From Bradyrhizobium sp. CCGB12 (lineage in GTDB: Bacteria; Pseudomonadota; Alphaproteobacteria; Rhizobiales; Xanthobacteraceae): DNA of 64,000 bases. The stretch is taken from assembly GCF_024199845.1 (NCBI RefSeq), contig NZ_JANADO010000001.1:1240001-1304000 (forward strand). The letters are read 5' to 3'. The translations under genes and the position numbers were made by a program. Below are positions 8,884 to 17,820 of this stretch, in pieces. Position 1 is the stretch's first letter. Each line of letters starts with the position of its first letter. Below the pieces are notes generated by a model. The model did no database searches and was not told the DNA's origin. It worked only from the letters and a program-made list of their open reading frames with translations.

Positions 8884-10455
8884 TTGACCGACACGCAGTT
8901 TGAGGCGCCCGGAAAGGCCGACGGTGCGAGCGGCGCCGGCCGCGCCCGCCGGCTGTTGCACGGCTGGTCGGCGAACCTGGTCCAGATGGTGCTGGGGCTG
9001 ACCCAGCAGCTGCTGCTGATCCCGGCCTTCCTGCATGTCTGGACCGGCGACATGCTTGCGGGCTGGCTCACGATCTATGCGGCCGGCAGCCTCATCGTCG
9101 TGGCGGACGCAGGATTGCAGCTTCGCGCGATCAACCGCTTTCTCGCGTTCAAGTCCTGCGCCGATTGCGACGGGCGCACGGCGAATTTCTATTCAGCCCT
9201 GATGCGGATCTATCTCGCGATCATCGCGGGGCTCGGTGTCCTCTTGTGCGCGGCCGTTATCCTGGCGCCGCCATCGGCGGTGCTCGGCTTTCACGCGACG
9301 CCGACATTCGATGCCGCGATGCTGGTGATGATTCTGGGCATGCTTCTGACCTTGCCCGCCAACCTCGTCTCCGGCCTCTATCGCGTGCGCGGCCGGTATG
9401 GCCGGACGGTCTGGCTGCAAAATGCTGCCCTGCTGCTCGGACAGATCGCGCAGCTCGCTGCGCTTGCGACGTTTGGCAGCCTGCTCGCAGTCGCGATTGC
9501 CTTCGTGTCGATGCAGCTGCTGTTTGCCATCTTCCTCGCTGCGTTCGACGCGCCGCGACTCTTTCCGTTCCTGCGTCGTGCCGGCAAGCCACCATTCGTG
9601 TCGCCATCCCTGCGCTGGAGCATCGGGCAGTTTGGCCGCGCGCTGCCCTTCGCGGTCGCCAACATCACCGAGCTCGCGCTGGTCAACGTCCCGGTGCTGC
9701 TGGTCTCCGCGCTGGTCACGAACCGCGTCGCGGTGGCGCAATGGGGCCTGACGCGCGTGATCGCGAGCCTGGTGCGCGGCCTCTGCCTCCAGGTGACGCT
9801 GCCGCTCGCCGCCGAGCTCGGCCACGATCATGCGATCGGCGACAAGGAGCGGCTGCGGCGCCTCTACGCCCACGGCTCGGTGTTCGTGACGGGCCTCGCG
9901 TGCCTGATCGTAGCGGGCCTGCTGCCGTTCTGGCCCGACTTCTTCGCGCTGTGGACCCATGGCAGCATCCCCTATGACGCCCCGCTCACGGTGACCCTGT
10001 TGCTCGGCTCGGCGGCCGTCGCCCCGTCGCTGCTGGCGCTGGTCTTTGCCAACCACAGCAATCGCGGCGACCTCCTGATCCGGACCAAGGGACTTCAGCT
10101 CGTCGTCTTCCTGGCGCTGTCCATCGTCCTGATCCCGCGGCTCGGGCCGCTCGGCGCCGCGCTCGCCGTGGTTGCAAGCGACATCCTCGTGCAGTTCGGA
10201 CTGCTCGCGCTGATGGTGATGCGCCAGACGCTGCATCATCCGTTCAGGCACATCGCCTTCCTGATGCTCATGGCCGGCGCCATCGTGGCCTCGGGCTGGC
10301 TGATCGGGCAGGCGATCACCGTGCTCGTGCCGGGGAGTGGGCTCATTCACTTCGTCGTCGAGTGCGCGATCTGGCTGGCCGCGGTCGGCCTGCTCGCAAG
10401 CCCGCTGCTGAGCACGGCGCTGCGCGAGCGCTTGCGGGCGCTGATTCCGGCCTAG
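8884..10455 (+). CDS. Wzx-like polysaccharide/oligosaccharide flippase
   Basis: Polytopic inner-membrane protein of 523 aa with about 12-14 hydrophobic segments spread along its length, in the pattern of the MOP-superfamily O-antigen/capsule flippases that move undecaprenyl-linked repeat units across the membrane. The TTG at 8884 is preferred over the TTG at 8848 because GGAAGGA sits 7-8 bases upstream of it. It stands at the left edge of the glycan locus, convergent with a GT4-type glycosyltransferase. A second flippase is at 31451-32998, so two exported units or two glycans are possible. Sequence alone cannot tell O-antigen from capsule use. Confidence 0.75.
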   Translation: MTDTQFEAPGKADGASGAGRARRLLHGWSANLVQMVLGLTQQLLLIPAFLHVWTGDMLAGWLTIYAAGSLIVVADAGLQLRAINRFLAFKSCADCDGRTANFYSALMRIYLAIIAGLGVLLCAAVILAPPSAVLGFHATPTFDAAMLVMILGMLLTLPANLVSGLYRVRGRYGRTVWLQNAALLLGQIAQLAALATFGSLLAVAIAFVSMQLLFAIFLAAFDAPRLFPFLRRAGKPPFVSPSLRWSIGQFGRALPFAVANITELALVNVPVLLVSALVTNRVAVAQWGLTRVIASLVRGLCLQVTLPLAAELGHDHAIGDKERLRRLYAHGSVFVTGLACLIVAGLLPFWPDFFALWTHGSIPYDAPLTVTLLLGSAAVAPSLLALVFANHSNRGDLLIRTKGLQLVVFLALSIVLIPRLGPLGAALAVVASDILVQFGLLALMVMRQTLHHPFRHIAFLMLMAGAIVASGWLIGQAITVLVPGSGLIHFVVECAIWLAAVGLLASPLLSTALRERLRALIPA

Positions 10456-10465
10456 CGGTTGCCAT

Positions 10466-11674
10466 TCAACGCGCGGTCAATGCCAGACGGTGTTTCAACC
10501 GTTCCAGGTGGCGGGCGAATTGAAGACGGCCCGCTTCGGTCTCCGCCGCAAACTGCGCGAGCCTGAGATGGCCGGCCGCGCGCAGCCGTTCGCGCGTGCC
10601 GTCGGTGCGCAGAGCGATGATCGCCTCCGCCAGCGAGCGCGGATCGTCATAGTCGAACAGGATCGCGGCATCACCGGCCTGCGCCTTGAACGCCTCGGGA
10701 TAGATCACCGGGGTGCCAACGGCCCAGGCTTCCAAGGGAGGAAGATTGGTCGGGCCGAAATAGCTCGGCATCACCAGCGCCGCGGCACCGCGATAGAGCG
10801 CGCCGAGTTCGGCCGACTCGACAAAGCCGATGATGGAGATCTGATCGGACAATCCGTAGGCGCGAATCGCCGCGTCGATCTTGTCGCGGCCGCCACGGTC
10901 CGAGCCGCACAGCACCAGCCGTTCGGTGATGCCCCGCTCGCGCAGGAGTGCGAGCGCGGCGAGCAGCGTCATGTGGTTCTTGTGCGGCCAGAACTGCGCC
11001 GGATAGAACAGATAGCCGGGCTCGAGCCGGTACTTTGACAGCGCCGCCGCGTCGGTGGCGGCATCGGGCAGGGATTGGCTGACATAGGTGGAGGGCGAGA
11101 ACGGGATGCAGACCGCGCGCTCTCTTTCCATGGCGTAACGCCGGCAGAGATCGTCGGTCAGCTCGGGCGCGTTGACGATCACGACCGCCGCCTTGGTGCT
11201 GGCGAGGCCGAACAGGATTTCGCGGCGCTCGAATTCGCCGAAGGTCCTCACTTCCGGAAACTCCGGCGCGTCGCGATGGCAGCCGTCGAAGATGGTAATG
11301 ATGAAGGGCAGGTCGTAGAGCAGCAAATGCCGCTTCGAGGTCGAGGTGAAATGCACGACGTCAATGCCGTCGCGGATCAGCGTGCGCTCGAACGGTGATT
11401 TCAGCTTCGATGCGATCTGGACGAGATCGAACGGCCCGCAATATTTCAGGAACAGGAAGACATGGTCGAGCGGGCCGAACTTGAGGAGGCGCGCCGCGAC
11501 GCCGAACTCCTTCAGGATGTCCAGCGTCTTCGGATAGGGCGAGTACACCACGATCTCGTTGCCCGATTTGGACGCCCAGTCGCGCAGCCAGAGCAGGTCG
11601 CTCAGCGGCTGCTGAAAACCGCCGCCGACCTCGAGGGCCTGTTCCAGCATGACAGCGAGCCGCAGCGGTCTCAC
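10466..11674 (-). CDS. Glycosyltransferase, GT-B fold (family 4-like)
   Basis: Retaining-type glycosyltransferase (402 aa) that would add a sugar to a lipid-linked glycan on the cytoplasmic face. Visible are an N-terminal Rossmann start (LRLAVMLEQAL followed by VGGGFQQ), and in the C-terminal half the YPAQFWPHKNH segment, LVLCGSDRGG, IIGFV and the nucleotide-sugar signature MPSYFGPTNLPPLEAWAVGTPVI with the conserved E..A..G.P pattern. The GTG start at 11674 overlaps the methyltransferase stop as GTGA; the longer ORF only reads into that gene. It is last in the operon of cupin, aminotransferase, methyltransferase and glycosyltransferase. Confidence 0.85.
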   Translation of the reverse strand: MRPLRLAVMLEQALEVGGGFQQPLSDLLWLRDWASKSGNEIVVYSPYPKTLDILKEFGVAARLLKFGPLDHVFLFLKYCGPFDLVQIASKLKSPFERTLIRDGIDVVHFTSTSKRHLLLYDLPFIITIFDGCHRDAPEFPEVRTFGEFERREILFGLASTKAAVVIVNAPELTDDLCRRYAMERERAVCIPFSPSTYVSQSLPDAATDAAALSKYRLEPGYLFYPAQFWPHKNHMTLLAALALLRERGITERLVLCGSDRGGRDKIDAAIRAYGLSDQISIIGFVESAELGALYRGAAALVMPSYFGPTNLPPLEAWAVGTPVIYPEAFKAQAGDAAILFDYDDPRSLAEAIIALRTDGTRERLRAAGHLRLAQFAAETEAGRLQFARHLERLKHRLALTAR

Positions 11675-12438
11675 GGTGTGACGCTCTTTCTGGCGATCGC
11701 GTAGGCCGCCCAGCTCTTCGTGTGCGGCGCGTCCTCGGTCAGCCACGCGGCGTGAGTGGCGGGTTGAAAGCCGCTTGCGGCAAGCGCAGCGTCGATCTCG
11801 AACGGAAACCAGTAGCGCAAATGGTGCGCTTCGTCGACACGCCGGATCGTGGCGCGATCCATGTCCTCGCAGAACAGCGTGTAGTTCACGGTGACGGTCG
11901 CGGCTGGTTCGTCATGGTCGGATTGCGCGATGCGGGTCAGACGCAGCGGTTTTTGCTCGATCACCTTGACCCGGGTCTCGACGCCCTGGGCCAGCACGGC
12001 GCCGCCATACCAATAATCGAAGAAGAACACCCCGCCCGGCTTCAGCGCGGCGTGCGCGGTGCGGAGCATCGCCGCCAGCGCATCGCGGCTGGTCTGGTAG
12101 CTCGCGACGTGGAACAGTGACACGACCGCGTCGAAGTCCCGCTCGGGGCCCGCTTCGCAGGCATCGCCTTGCCGGAACGGAATGGACAGCCCGGCCTGTT
12201 CAGCGCGCGCTTTGGCGCTCGCGATCATGTCATGGCTGAGATCGATGCCGGCAACGTTCCACCCCTGGCGGGCGAAGGCGAGCGCGTGCAGGCCGGTGCC
12301 GCAGCCGAGATCGAGCAGCCTGCCCGAGGTGACGCGGTGGTCGCGCAAGCGCGCCTCCACGAACGCCGTCTCCGCCGCGTAATCCTTGTCCTGATAGAGG
12401 AGATCGTACCAGGGCGCGTATTCGGCGAACACCGTCAC
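11671..12438 (-). CDS. Class I SAM-dependent methyltransferase
   Basis: 255-residue methyltransferase. Motif I, LLDLGCGTGLHA, is near residue 45; the acidic post-I position is in VAGIDLSHDM, and the DAVVSLFHVASY region is typical of small-molecule methyltransferases. The GTG start at 12438 overlaps the aminotransferase stop (GTGA), so translational coupling is likely; the upstream extension of the ORF is an antisense-like artefact rich in Arg and Pro. Between a sugar aminotransferase and a glycosyltransferase, its likely role is N- or O-methylation of the amino sugar made here. The substrate is an inference. Confidence 0.82.
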   Translation of the reverse strand: MTVFAEYAPWYDLLYQDKDYAAETAFVEARLRDHRVTSGRLLDLGCGTGLHALAFARQGWNVAGIDLSHDMIASAKARAEQAGLSIPFRQGDACEAGPERDFDAVVSLFHVASYQTSRDALAAMLRTAHAALKPGGVFFFDYWYGGAVLAQGVETRVKVIEQKPLRLTRIAQSDHDEPAATVTVNYTLFCEDMDRATIRRVDEAHHLRYWFPFEIDAALAASGFQPATHAAWLTEDAPHTKSWAAYAIARKSVTP

Positions 12439-13556
12439 GCCAAAATCTCCTTCAGCGCCTCCGCCGCGCGGGCGATCTCGTCGTCGGTCAGGGCAAGTCC
12501 GCTCGGCAGGTAAAAGCCGCGCCGGGCGATGTATTCCGCGTTCGGATGGCTCTCGTCGAGCATCAGGCCCAGACGGCGCAGCACCGGCTGCTCGTGCATG
12601 CACCAGAAGAACGGCCGCGTTCCGATGCCCTTTTCGCCGAGGCGGCGCATCGCCTCCTTGGCGTCGAACGGGACGTCGTCGTTCAGCACGATGCCGTAGA
12701 CCCAATAGATGTTGTCGGCATAGCCGGTGCGGGCGACCGGGCGGCGGATGCGATTGAGTCCTCCGAGATGCTGGTCATAGAGCCCGCCGATCCGGCGCTT
12801 CATCTCGACCGTGCGCGGCAGGCGCTCGACCTGGGCAACGCCGAGCGCGGCCTGGAGGTTGGTCATGCGCGCGTTCCAGCCGAACTCCTCGTGGACGAAG
12901 CGCTGCTGCGGCTGGAAGCAGAGATTGCGATAGCCTTGCAGGCGATCGGCGAGCGCGTCGTCGTCGGTGAGGATCATGCCGCCTTCACCGGTCGTGACGT
13001 GCTTGTTGGGGTAGAAGCTGAAGGTCGAGACGTCGCCGAAGCCGCCGCAGGGCGCACCGCGATAGGTCTGGCCGTGCATCTCGGCGGCATCCTCGATCAC
13101 CTTCAGATCGTGCTTGCGGGCGAGCGCCAGGATCGGATCGAGGTCGACCGGCAGACCGTAGATATGAACCAGCATGATCGCGCGCGTGCGCGGCGTGATG
13201 GCGGCTTCCACGCCCTCGACGGTCATGTTCCAGGTCGCAGGATCGCAGTCGACGCCAACAGGCACGAGGCCGGCGCGCACCACGGCGGCGGCGCAGCTGA
13301 TGATCGTGAAGGTCGGGATGATGACCTCGGAGCCTTCCGCGAGCCCGAGTGAATGGACGGCGATGTCGAGCGCGACCGAACCGTTGGTTACGGCGATGCC
13401 GTGCCGTCGCCCCGCGGCTTCGGCCATTGCCTGCTCGAAGCGCTTGATGAACGGTCCCTCCGAGGAGATCCATCCGGTCCGGATGCATTCGGCGAGATAG
13501 TCGGCCTCGTTGCCGTCGAGCAGCGGCGTGTTGACGGGAATGAACGGTGCGGTCAC
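12435..13556 (-). CDS. DegT/DnrJ/EryC1/StrS sugar aminotransferase, perosamine-synthase-like
   Basis: PLP-dependent aminotransferase (373 aa) acting on a nucleotide-linked keto-sugar. Family signatures: GWISSEGPFIKRFE near residue 30, TNGSVALDIAVHSLGL, VIIPTFT, HIYGLPVDLDPI, VIEDAAEMHG, and SFYPNKHVTTGEGGM with the Schiff-base lysine present. That lysine makes it an aminotransferase, not an RfbH-type dehydratase, in which His replaces Lys. The overall pattern resembles GDP-perosamine synthase, but no GDP-mannose 4,6-dehydratase is in the window, so the substrate may be another NDP-4-keto-6-deoxy sugar. The GTG start at 13556 overlaps the cupin stop. Confidence 0.88.
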   Translation of the reverse strand: MTAPFIPVNTPLLDGNEADYLAECIRTGWISSEGPFIKRFEQAMAEAAGRRHGIAVTNGSVALDIAVHSLGLAEGSEVIIPTFTIISCAAAVVRAGLVPVGVDCDPATWNMTVEGVEAAITPRTRAIMLVHIYGLPVDLDPILALARKHDLKVIEDAAEMHGQTYRGAPCGGFGDVSTFSFYPNKHVTTGEGGMILTDDDALADRLQGYRNLCFQPQQRFVHEEFGWNARMTNLQAALGVAQVERLPRTVEMKRRIGGLYDQHLGGLNRIRRPVARTGYADNIYWVYGIVLNDDVPFDAKEAMRRLGEKGIGTRPFFWCMHEQPVLRRLGLMLDESHPNAEYIARRGFYLPSGLALTDDEIARAAEALKEILA

Positions 13557-13999
13557 AGGCCTGGGCCTTTGATCCGGATTTCGGATGGGGAGGCTTCGGC
13601 GAACCGGGTCTTGTCGTCCTCGCCGGAATAGGGACCCTGCTTGATCTCGAACATCTCGAGCGGTTCGAGCACATGGAAGCCGTGCGCACCACTGCACAAC
13701 AGGATGATGTCACCGGCACCGAGCACGCGGCTTTCGAGATATTTTTCCTCGACGGTGTAGAAGTCGACCTGGAGCTTGCCCTTCTGGATCAGGAGGGCCT
13801 CCTGGGTGTAGTGCACCTCCCGCGTCACCTTGTTGTGGCGGTGCGGCTCGATGGTCTTTCCTTGCGGATGGCTCATGAAGGCGAGCTGCTGCGACAACTC
13901 CGGCGTCGAAAAGAAGTGGATGCCCGGCTCGCGGAACGAGGCGCGCACGATGATCGCGTAGAGCTGGTCGCCGAATCGAACATGTTCGACGTGTTCCAT
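13553..13999 (-). CDS. Cupin-domain protein of the glycan locus
   Basis: Single-domain cupin (148 aa) from the ATG at 13999, which has GAGG six bases upstream; a TTG 15 bp further out is an alternative. The metal-site pattern is visible as EPHRHNKVTREVHYTQE followed later by GDIILLCSGAHGFHVL. Small cupins next to DegT aminotransferases are often NDP-keto-sugar isomerases or epimerases (FdtA/WxcM-like), but this one is too divergent by eye to call. It is first in a four-gene coupled operon, so a step in synthesis of the same amino sugar is the best guess. Confidence 0.7.
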   Translation of the reverse strand: MEHVEHVRFGDQLYAIIVRASFREPGIHFFSTPELSQQLAFMSHPQGKTIEPHRHNKVTREVHYTQEALLIQKGKLQVDFYTVEEKYLESRVLGAGDIILLCSGAHGFHVLEPLEMFEIKQGPYSGEDDKTRFAEASPSEIRIKGPGL

Positions 14000-14035
14000 C
14001 GTGGGCCTCGACAAAAATCGCTGTGATTAGAGTAA

Positions 14036-14045
14036 GATAGCTATC
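14036..14045. promoter_or_regulatory. 10-bp perfect palindrome upstream of the cupin operon
   Basis: GATAGCTATC lies 37 bp upstream of the cupin start codon. It is in the 127-bp gap that separates this operon from the upstream glycosyltransferase. A second small inverted repeat (GGCCA TTT TGGCC) follows at about 14060-14072 and may belong to the end of the upstream transcript. Position suits an operator; symmetry is the only evidence. Confidence 0.3.
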
Positions 14046-14126
14046 CTGCTGCGCACTTTGGCCATTTTGGCCGGGACCGTCAAGGGCGGACGGACGAGGA
14101 CGATTGCTGCGCCCGCCGACGGGACT

Positions 14127-15305
14127 TCAATCAATGAACGTGAGGATCTCCTCGACACGCCGGCGGAAGGTGTGGGCGGCAAAGGTCCTGGCCTGTCCCG
14201 CCTTCGCAATGGACAGGCGCGCCGCATCGTCGGCGAGATACCGATCGATCATGGCAAGGCAGTCCTCGACGCTGCGCCATGCAACGACCTCGCGCTCGGG
14301 AGCGAACAAGGTGTGCAGATTGTCCTTGAAGTCGGTGAGCAGGAATGCGCCGACGCCGGTCGCCTCGAACAGACGTGCATTGCCGGCCTCGCGCCCGGCC
14401 ATGTCGATATGCGAATTGAGCGTGACGCGCGAGGCGCGCAAAGCCTGGTACATCTCCACGCCCCACACCTCGCCCTGGTAGCAGCGGTGCAGCGGCGAGG
14501 AGGCGGGAAGGGAATGCAGGCCGCTGCCGAACAGCTTGAGATCGTGGCGCCGTGCCACCGCCTCGAGCTGCGCGACGCGGAGCTGGTGATCCGCCGAGAC
14601 CGCGCCGACGAACGTGACGTCGAAATCCTGCGAGGGCGGCGCGGGCAGGGTGTCGAGGATCGCTGGCTCGAAGGCGAGATGAACCACCTCTGCGCGCGCG
14701 CCTTGGCTGCGGAAGAACTCCACGACGGCCGCCATCTGCGAGATCATGAGGTCGTAGACCGACCAGTCCTCGCCGCGCGATGGTGAGATGCCGATCTGAC
14801 CGATCAGGATCGGGCGACCGATCTGCTTGATCCTGCGCGCCAGACGCGTGTCGACGTGAAACAGATCCTGGTTGAGGACGAGATCCGGTTTGAAGTCCTC
14901 GATCTGCGCCAGCAGAATCTTTTCCGCTTCCGCATCGAGCCGCGGGCTGAGCCCGATCTTGCGCGCCAGCGGCCGCAGTGCCGGCTTGAACGGTGCAACC
15001 GCACGTTGCAGCCAGCCGGGAACGGCGTCGCGGGCGGCGGGCGCGCCGGGCGGCGGCGTATCAGTGACGGCAAGGCCGTGCTCGCGCGCCCAGGCTGTCC
15101 GCATCCAGGGATTGTTGACATGGATGTCGGCGGCGACGTGCCCGAGGCCGGCGAAATTGCGCGAGTAGAAATCGGCGACGCCGAACAGGCTGGCGTTCCG
15201 CGCCGCCATCTGCGCCGCATAAGGCTCGTTCTCAAGGCCCGGCCGGCGGCGGTATAGCCAAGAGAGAAAGCGCGGATAGTCGGCGTTGAGGATCAGGATG
15301 CGCAC
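14127..15305 (-). CDS. CgeB-like glycosyltransferase
   Basis: 392-residue GT-B type protein resembling the YkvP/CgeB glycosyltransferase-like family. The N-terminus has the start MRILILNADYPRF (GTG start at 15305) and the C-terminal half has the family stretch from EMYQALRASRVTLNSH through REAGNARLFEATGVGAFLL to TDFKDNLHTLF, ending in a helical segment. The gene begins 4 bp after the stop of the Wzy-like gene, so the two are probably co-transcribed. Apparent extension upstream of 15305 is out-of-frame reading of that gene. Donor and acceptor sugars are unknown. Confidence 0.8.
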   Translation of the reverse strand: MRILILNADYPRFLSWLYRRRPGLENEPYAAQMAARNASLFGVADFYSRNFAGLGHVAADIHVNNPWMRTAWAREHGLAVTDTPPPGAPAARDAVPGWLQRAVAPFKPALRPLARKIGLSPRLDAEAEKILLAQIEDFKPDLVLNQDLFHVDTRLARRIKQIGRPILIGQIGISPSRGEDWSVYDLMISQMAAVVEFFRSQGARAEVVHLAFEPAILDTLPAPPSQDFDVTFVGAVSADHQLRVAQLEAVARRHDLKLFGSGLHSLPASSPLHRCYQGEVWGVEMYQALRASRVTLNSHIDMAGREAGNARLFEATGVGAFLLTDFKDNLHTLFAPEREVVAWRSVEDCLAMIDRYLADDAARLSIAKAGQARTFAAHTFRRRVEEILTFID

Positions 15306-15309
15306 GGCG

Positions 15310-16614
15310 TCACGGCTTCGGTTCGAACAGGCTGCGGGGTACCATGTACCAGAGCAGAAACAGGATAGCGGTGCCATGGGTGAACATGGCGACGGTGAGC
15401 GGCACGTTGAGCAGGACGTGCGGCAGCACACCTGATGACATCAGGACGAAGCGGGGCGGTAGCCCCGCCGAGGCGCGGTTACCGAGCGCCAGCACGAGAC
15501 CCGATGCCAGCGCGGTCAACGGCGCGAGCCAGGGACCGACCGACGCAATGCCCTCGGTCGCAAACAGCGATGCGTTCAAATTGCCGAAGCCGTAGGTGTT
15601 TTGCATCACCACCGCGAGCGGCTCCTCATAAGGACAATGCATCAGCGGCTTGAGGACGGAGATCTGGCAGAACCAGGTCAGCGGATGGCTCGCGAAGAAA
15701 TGGTTGTAGATGTCGAGTGCGCTCGATGCCGTCGCCATCATCCGGATGTTGACGAGGTCGAAATATTTGCCGGGGATGCTGTTGAGGCTGGCACCGGTGA
15801 CGACGATCACGACGAGGCCGAGCAGCATCGGGACGAAGATCGATGCGATGACCGATGCTCTCGCCTCCACAAACCGGGACAGCACCGCCAGCGCGATCAG
15901 CCAGGCCGGCGTGAAGAACGCGAACTTGGTCAGCGTGATGGGATAGAACAACAGGAGCAGGACCAGCACCAGGCCGGCGCGAAAGCGCTGGCCGAGCAGC
16001 CAGTAGCACGCGAACGCAAACGGCAGCAGCGTGCTCGACGCCCAGCCCGTGAGATACCGTACGGCTCCGGGAAATTGGAGCGAGTCGCGATAGTCGTAGA
16101 TGTTCGCAACCGCGACCATGCGGAAATTATAGGTCGAAGCCACGGCGATGGTGGCAATGGAGATCACCAGGATCAGCGTGAGCAGATGCTCGAAGCCGGC
16201 AGCGGACAGCGCGATGCGCTGGCGGAGAGGCGCCTGGACGAACAGCGCCGGCAACAGGAGGAGCACGAGCGATAGCGCTGCCGAGAGCCCGGCGAGCAAT
16301 CGCGGGTAGCTGTATTCGGAGAAGACGTCGATCCACAGGAAGCCCAGGATCATCGTGTAGAAATAGAAACTCACGAAATAGCCGAAACTGAAGCGGGCGG
16401 CGGCGAACAAAAGCGAGACGATCGAGAAGGCGATTGCGACGGCGACAGCGATCCAGACGCGCTCGCCGTCGAAGTGGATGTAGGCCTGGAAGGTCGCGAC
16501 CTTGATCAGCGACAGGCATGTGAGGGCGCTGTGCAGCAGCACCAGGAGCGTGAGCGCAACCTTCGAATCCAGCCGCGATCGTAGGTCCCTGATGATGCTG
16601 GACGGCTCGTTCAT
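15310..16614 (-). CDS. Polytopic membrane protein, O-antigen polymerase (Wzy)-like candidate
   Basis: 434-residue protein with about 11-12 predicted membrane segments and a larger periplasmic-type loop near residues 285-345 (GKYFDLVNIRMMA through PLMHCPYEEPLAVV). That layout is typical of Wzy polymerases, which are recognised by topology more than by sequence. It stands beside glycosyltransferases and UDP-xylose synthase and within the reach of a flippase. Wzy proteins are too diverse for a firm call by eye; other large membrane proteins of glycan loci remain possible. Confidence 0.6.
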   Translation of the reverse strand: MNEPSSIIRDLRSRLDSKVALTLLVLLHSALTCLSLIKVATFQAYIHFDGERVWIAVAVAIAFSIVSLLFAAARFSFGYFVSFYFYTMILGFLWIDVFSEYSYPRLLAGLSAALSLVLLLLPALFVQAPLRQRIALSAAGFEHLLTLILVISIATIAVASTYNFRMVAVANIYDYRDSLQFPGAVRYLTGWASSTLLPFAFACYWLLGQRFRAGLVLVLLLLFYPITLTKFAFFTPAWLIALAVLSRFVEARASVIASIFVPMLLGLVVIVVTGASLNSIPGKYFDLVNIRMMATASSALDIYNHFFASHPLTWFCQISVLKPLMHCPYEEPLAVVMQNTYGFGNLNASLFATEGIASVGPWLAPLTALASGLVLALGNRASAGLPPRFVLMSSGVLPHVLLNVPLTVAMFTHGTAILFLLWYMVPRSLFEPKP

Positions 16615-16657
16615 GGCGGACAGGCTCGCTTCGGACGTTTTGAGGTTGCGAGCGGGA

Positions 16658-17620
16658 TCAGGCGATTTCGAGCGAACGCTTGAAATAGGCGATCGTCTCC
16701 TTCAGGCCGTCCTCGAGCGCGACCTTCGGCTCCCAGTTCAGCACCGCCTTCGCCTTGGCGAGGTCGGGCTGGCGCTGCCGCGGGTCGTCTTGCGGCAGCG
16801 GCTTGAACACGAGCTTGGAGCGCGAGCCCGTGAGCTCGATGACCTTCTCGGCGAGCTCGCGGATCGTGAACTCGGAATTATTGCCGAGATTGATCGGGCC
16901 GGTGACGTCTTCCGCAGTCACCATCAGCCGTATGATGGCCTCGACGAGATCGTCGACATAGCAGAACGAGCGCGTCTGTCCGCCGTCGCCGAACACGGTG
17001 ATCGGCTCGTCCTTGAGCGCCTGGACGATGAAGGACGACACCACGCGGCCGTCATTGGGCTGCATGCGCGGGCCGTAAGTGTTGAAGATCCGCGCGACCT
17101 TGATCGGCAGGCCGTGCTGGCGCCAATAGTCGAAGAACAGCGTTTCGGCGCAGCGCTTGCCCTCGTCGTAGCAGGAGCGGATGCCGATCGGGTTGACGTT
17201 GCCCCAATAGTCCTCGGTCTGGGGATGGATCAGCGGATCGCCATAGACCTCGCTGGTGGAGGCTTGGAAGATGCGCGCCTTGAGCCGTTTGGCGAGGCCG
17301 AGCATGTTGATGGCGCCGTGCACCGAGGTCTTGGTGGTCTGCACGGGATCGCGCTGGTAGTGGATCGGCGAGGCCGGGCAGGCGAGGTTGAAGATCGCGT
17401 CGACCTCGATGTAGAGCGGAAAGGTGACGTCGTGCCTGACCGCCTCGAACAGCGGATTGGCGATCAAATGGGCGATGTTGCGCCGGCTGCCGGTGAAATA
17501 ATTGTCCGCAGACACCACCTCGGCCCCCGCATCGAGCAGTCGCTCGCAGATATGCGATCCGATGAACCCGGCGCCCCCGGTCACGAGGATGCGGCTGTTC
17601 TTGTAGCTTTCAAACGGCAT
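16658..17620 (-). CDS. UDP-glucuronate decarboxylase (UDP-xylose synthase)
   Basis: Extended SDR enzyme (320 aa) converting UDP-glucuronate to UDP-xylose with bound NAD. Visible are the GGAGFIG nucleotide motif at 15-21, the [13 protein letters not shown] stretch near 77-89 that is characteristic of the decarboxylase family, STSEVYGDP near 121-129, and the catalytic Y151-x3-K155 in YDEGK. The ATG at 17620 gives the normal family length; the longer ORF adds 87 unconserved residues. It is divergent from rfbF across a 200-bp gap with a palindrome. It suggests xylose or a xylose-derived sugar in the glycan. Confidence 0.93.
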   Translation of the reverse strand: MPFESYKNSRILVTGGAGFIGSHICERLLDAGAEVVSADNYFTGSRRNIAHLIANPLFEAVRHDVTFPLYIEVDAIFNLACPASPIHYQRDPVQTTKTSVHGAINMLGLAKRLKARIFQASTSEVYGDPLIHPQTEDYWGNVNPIGIRSCYDEGKRCAETLFFDYWRQHGLPIKVARIFNTYGPRMQPNDGRVVSSFIVQALKDEPITVFGDGGQTRSFCYVDDLVEAIIRLMVTAEDVTGPINLGNNSEFTIRELAEKVIELTGSRSKLVFKPLPQDDPRQRQPDLAKAKAVLNWEPKVALEDGLKETIAYFKRSLEIA

Positions 17621-17700
17621 GATCGGTTCCAGATTGTCCGCGGGCGGGGCGGGCTGAGTGGTATCGATTACGCAAGGAAACGCCAATAGGTTTGCCGCAT

Positions 17701-17714
17701 GGTATTCAAATACC
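17701..17714. promoter_or_regulatory. Palindrome GGTATT-CA-AATACC in divergent promoter region
   Basis: A 14-bp inverted repeat midway between the divergent starts of the UDP-xylose synthase (17620) and rfbF (17821) genes. A TATAG sequence follows immediately at 17716-17720. Position and symmetry fit an operator controlling one or both directions; the binding factor is unknown. Confidence 0.4.
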
Positions 17715-17820
17715 GTATAGGGGTGTGCGTCTGCCACCGCTGACGGTTTTTCAGGCGGGGCCGGTTCGTATAGAAGCCGTCTGGGGTGCGAGGAAGAGTC
17801 TCCCCGTTCGGAGCAGATCA

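Noticed and set aside
12435..13556. RfbH-type CDP-4-keto-6-deoxyglucose 3-dehydratase
   Set aside because: The active-site lysine is present in SFYPNK and the iron-sulfur cysteines of RfbH are not seen, so it is an aminotransferase.
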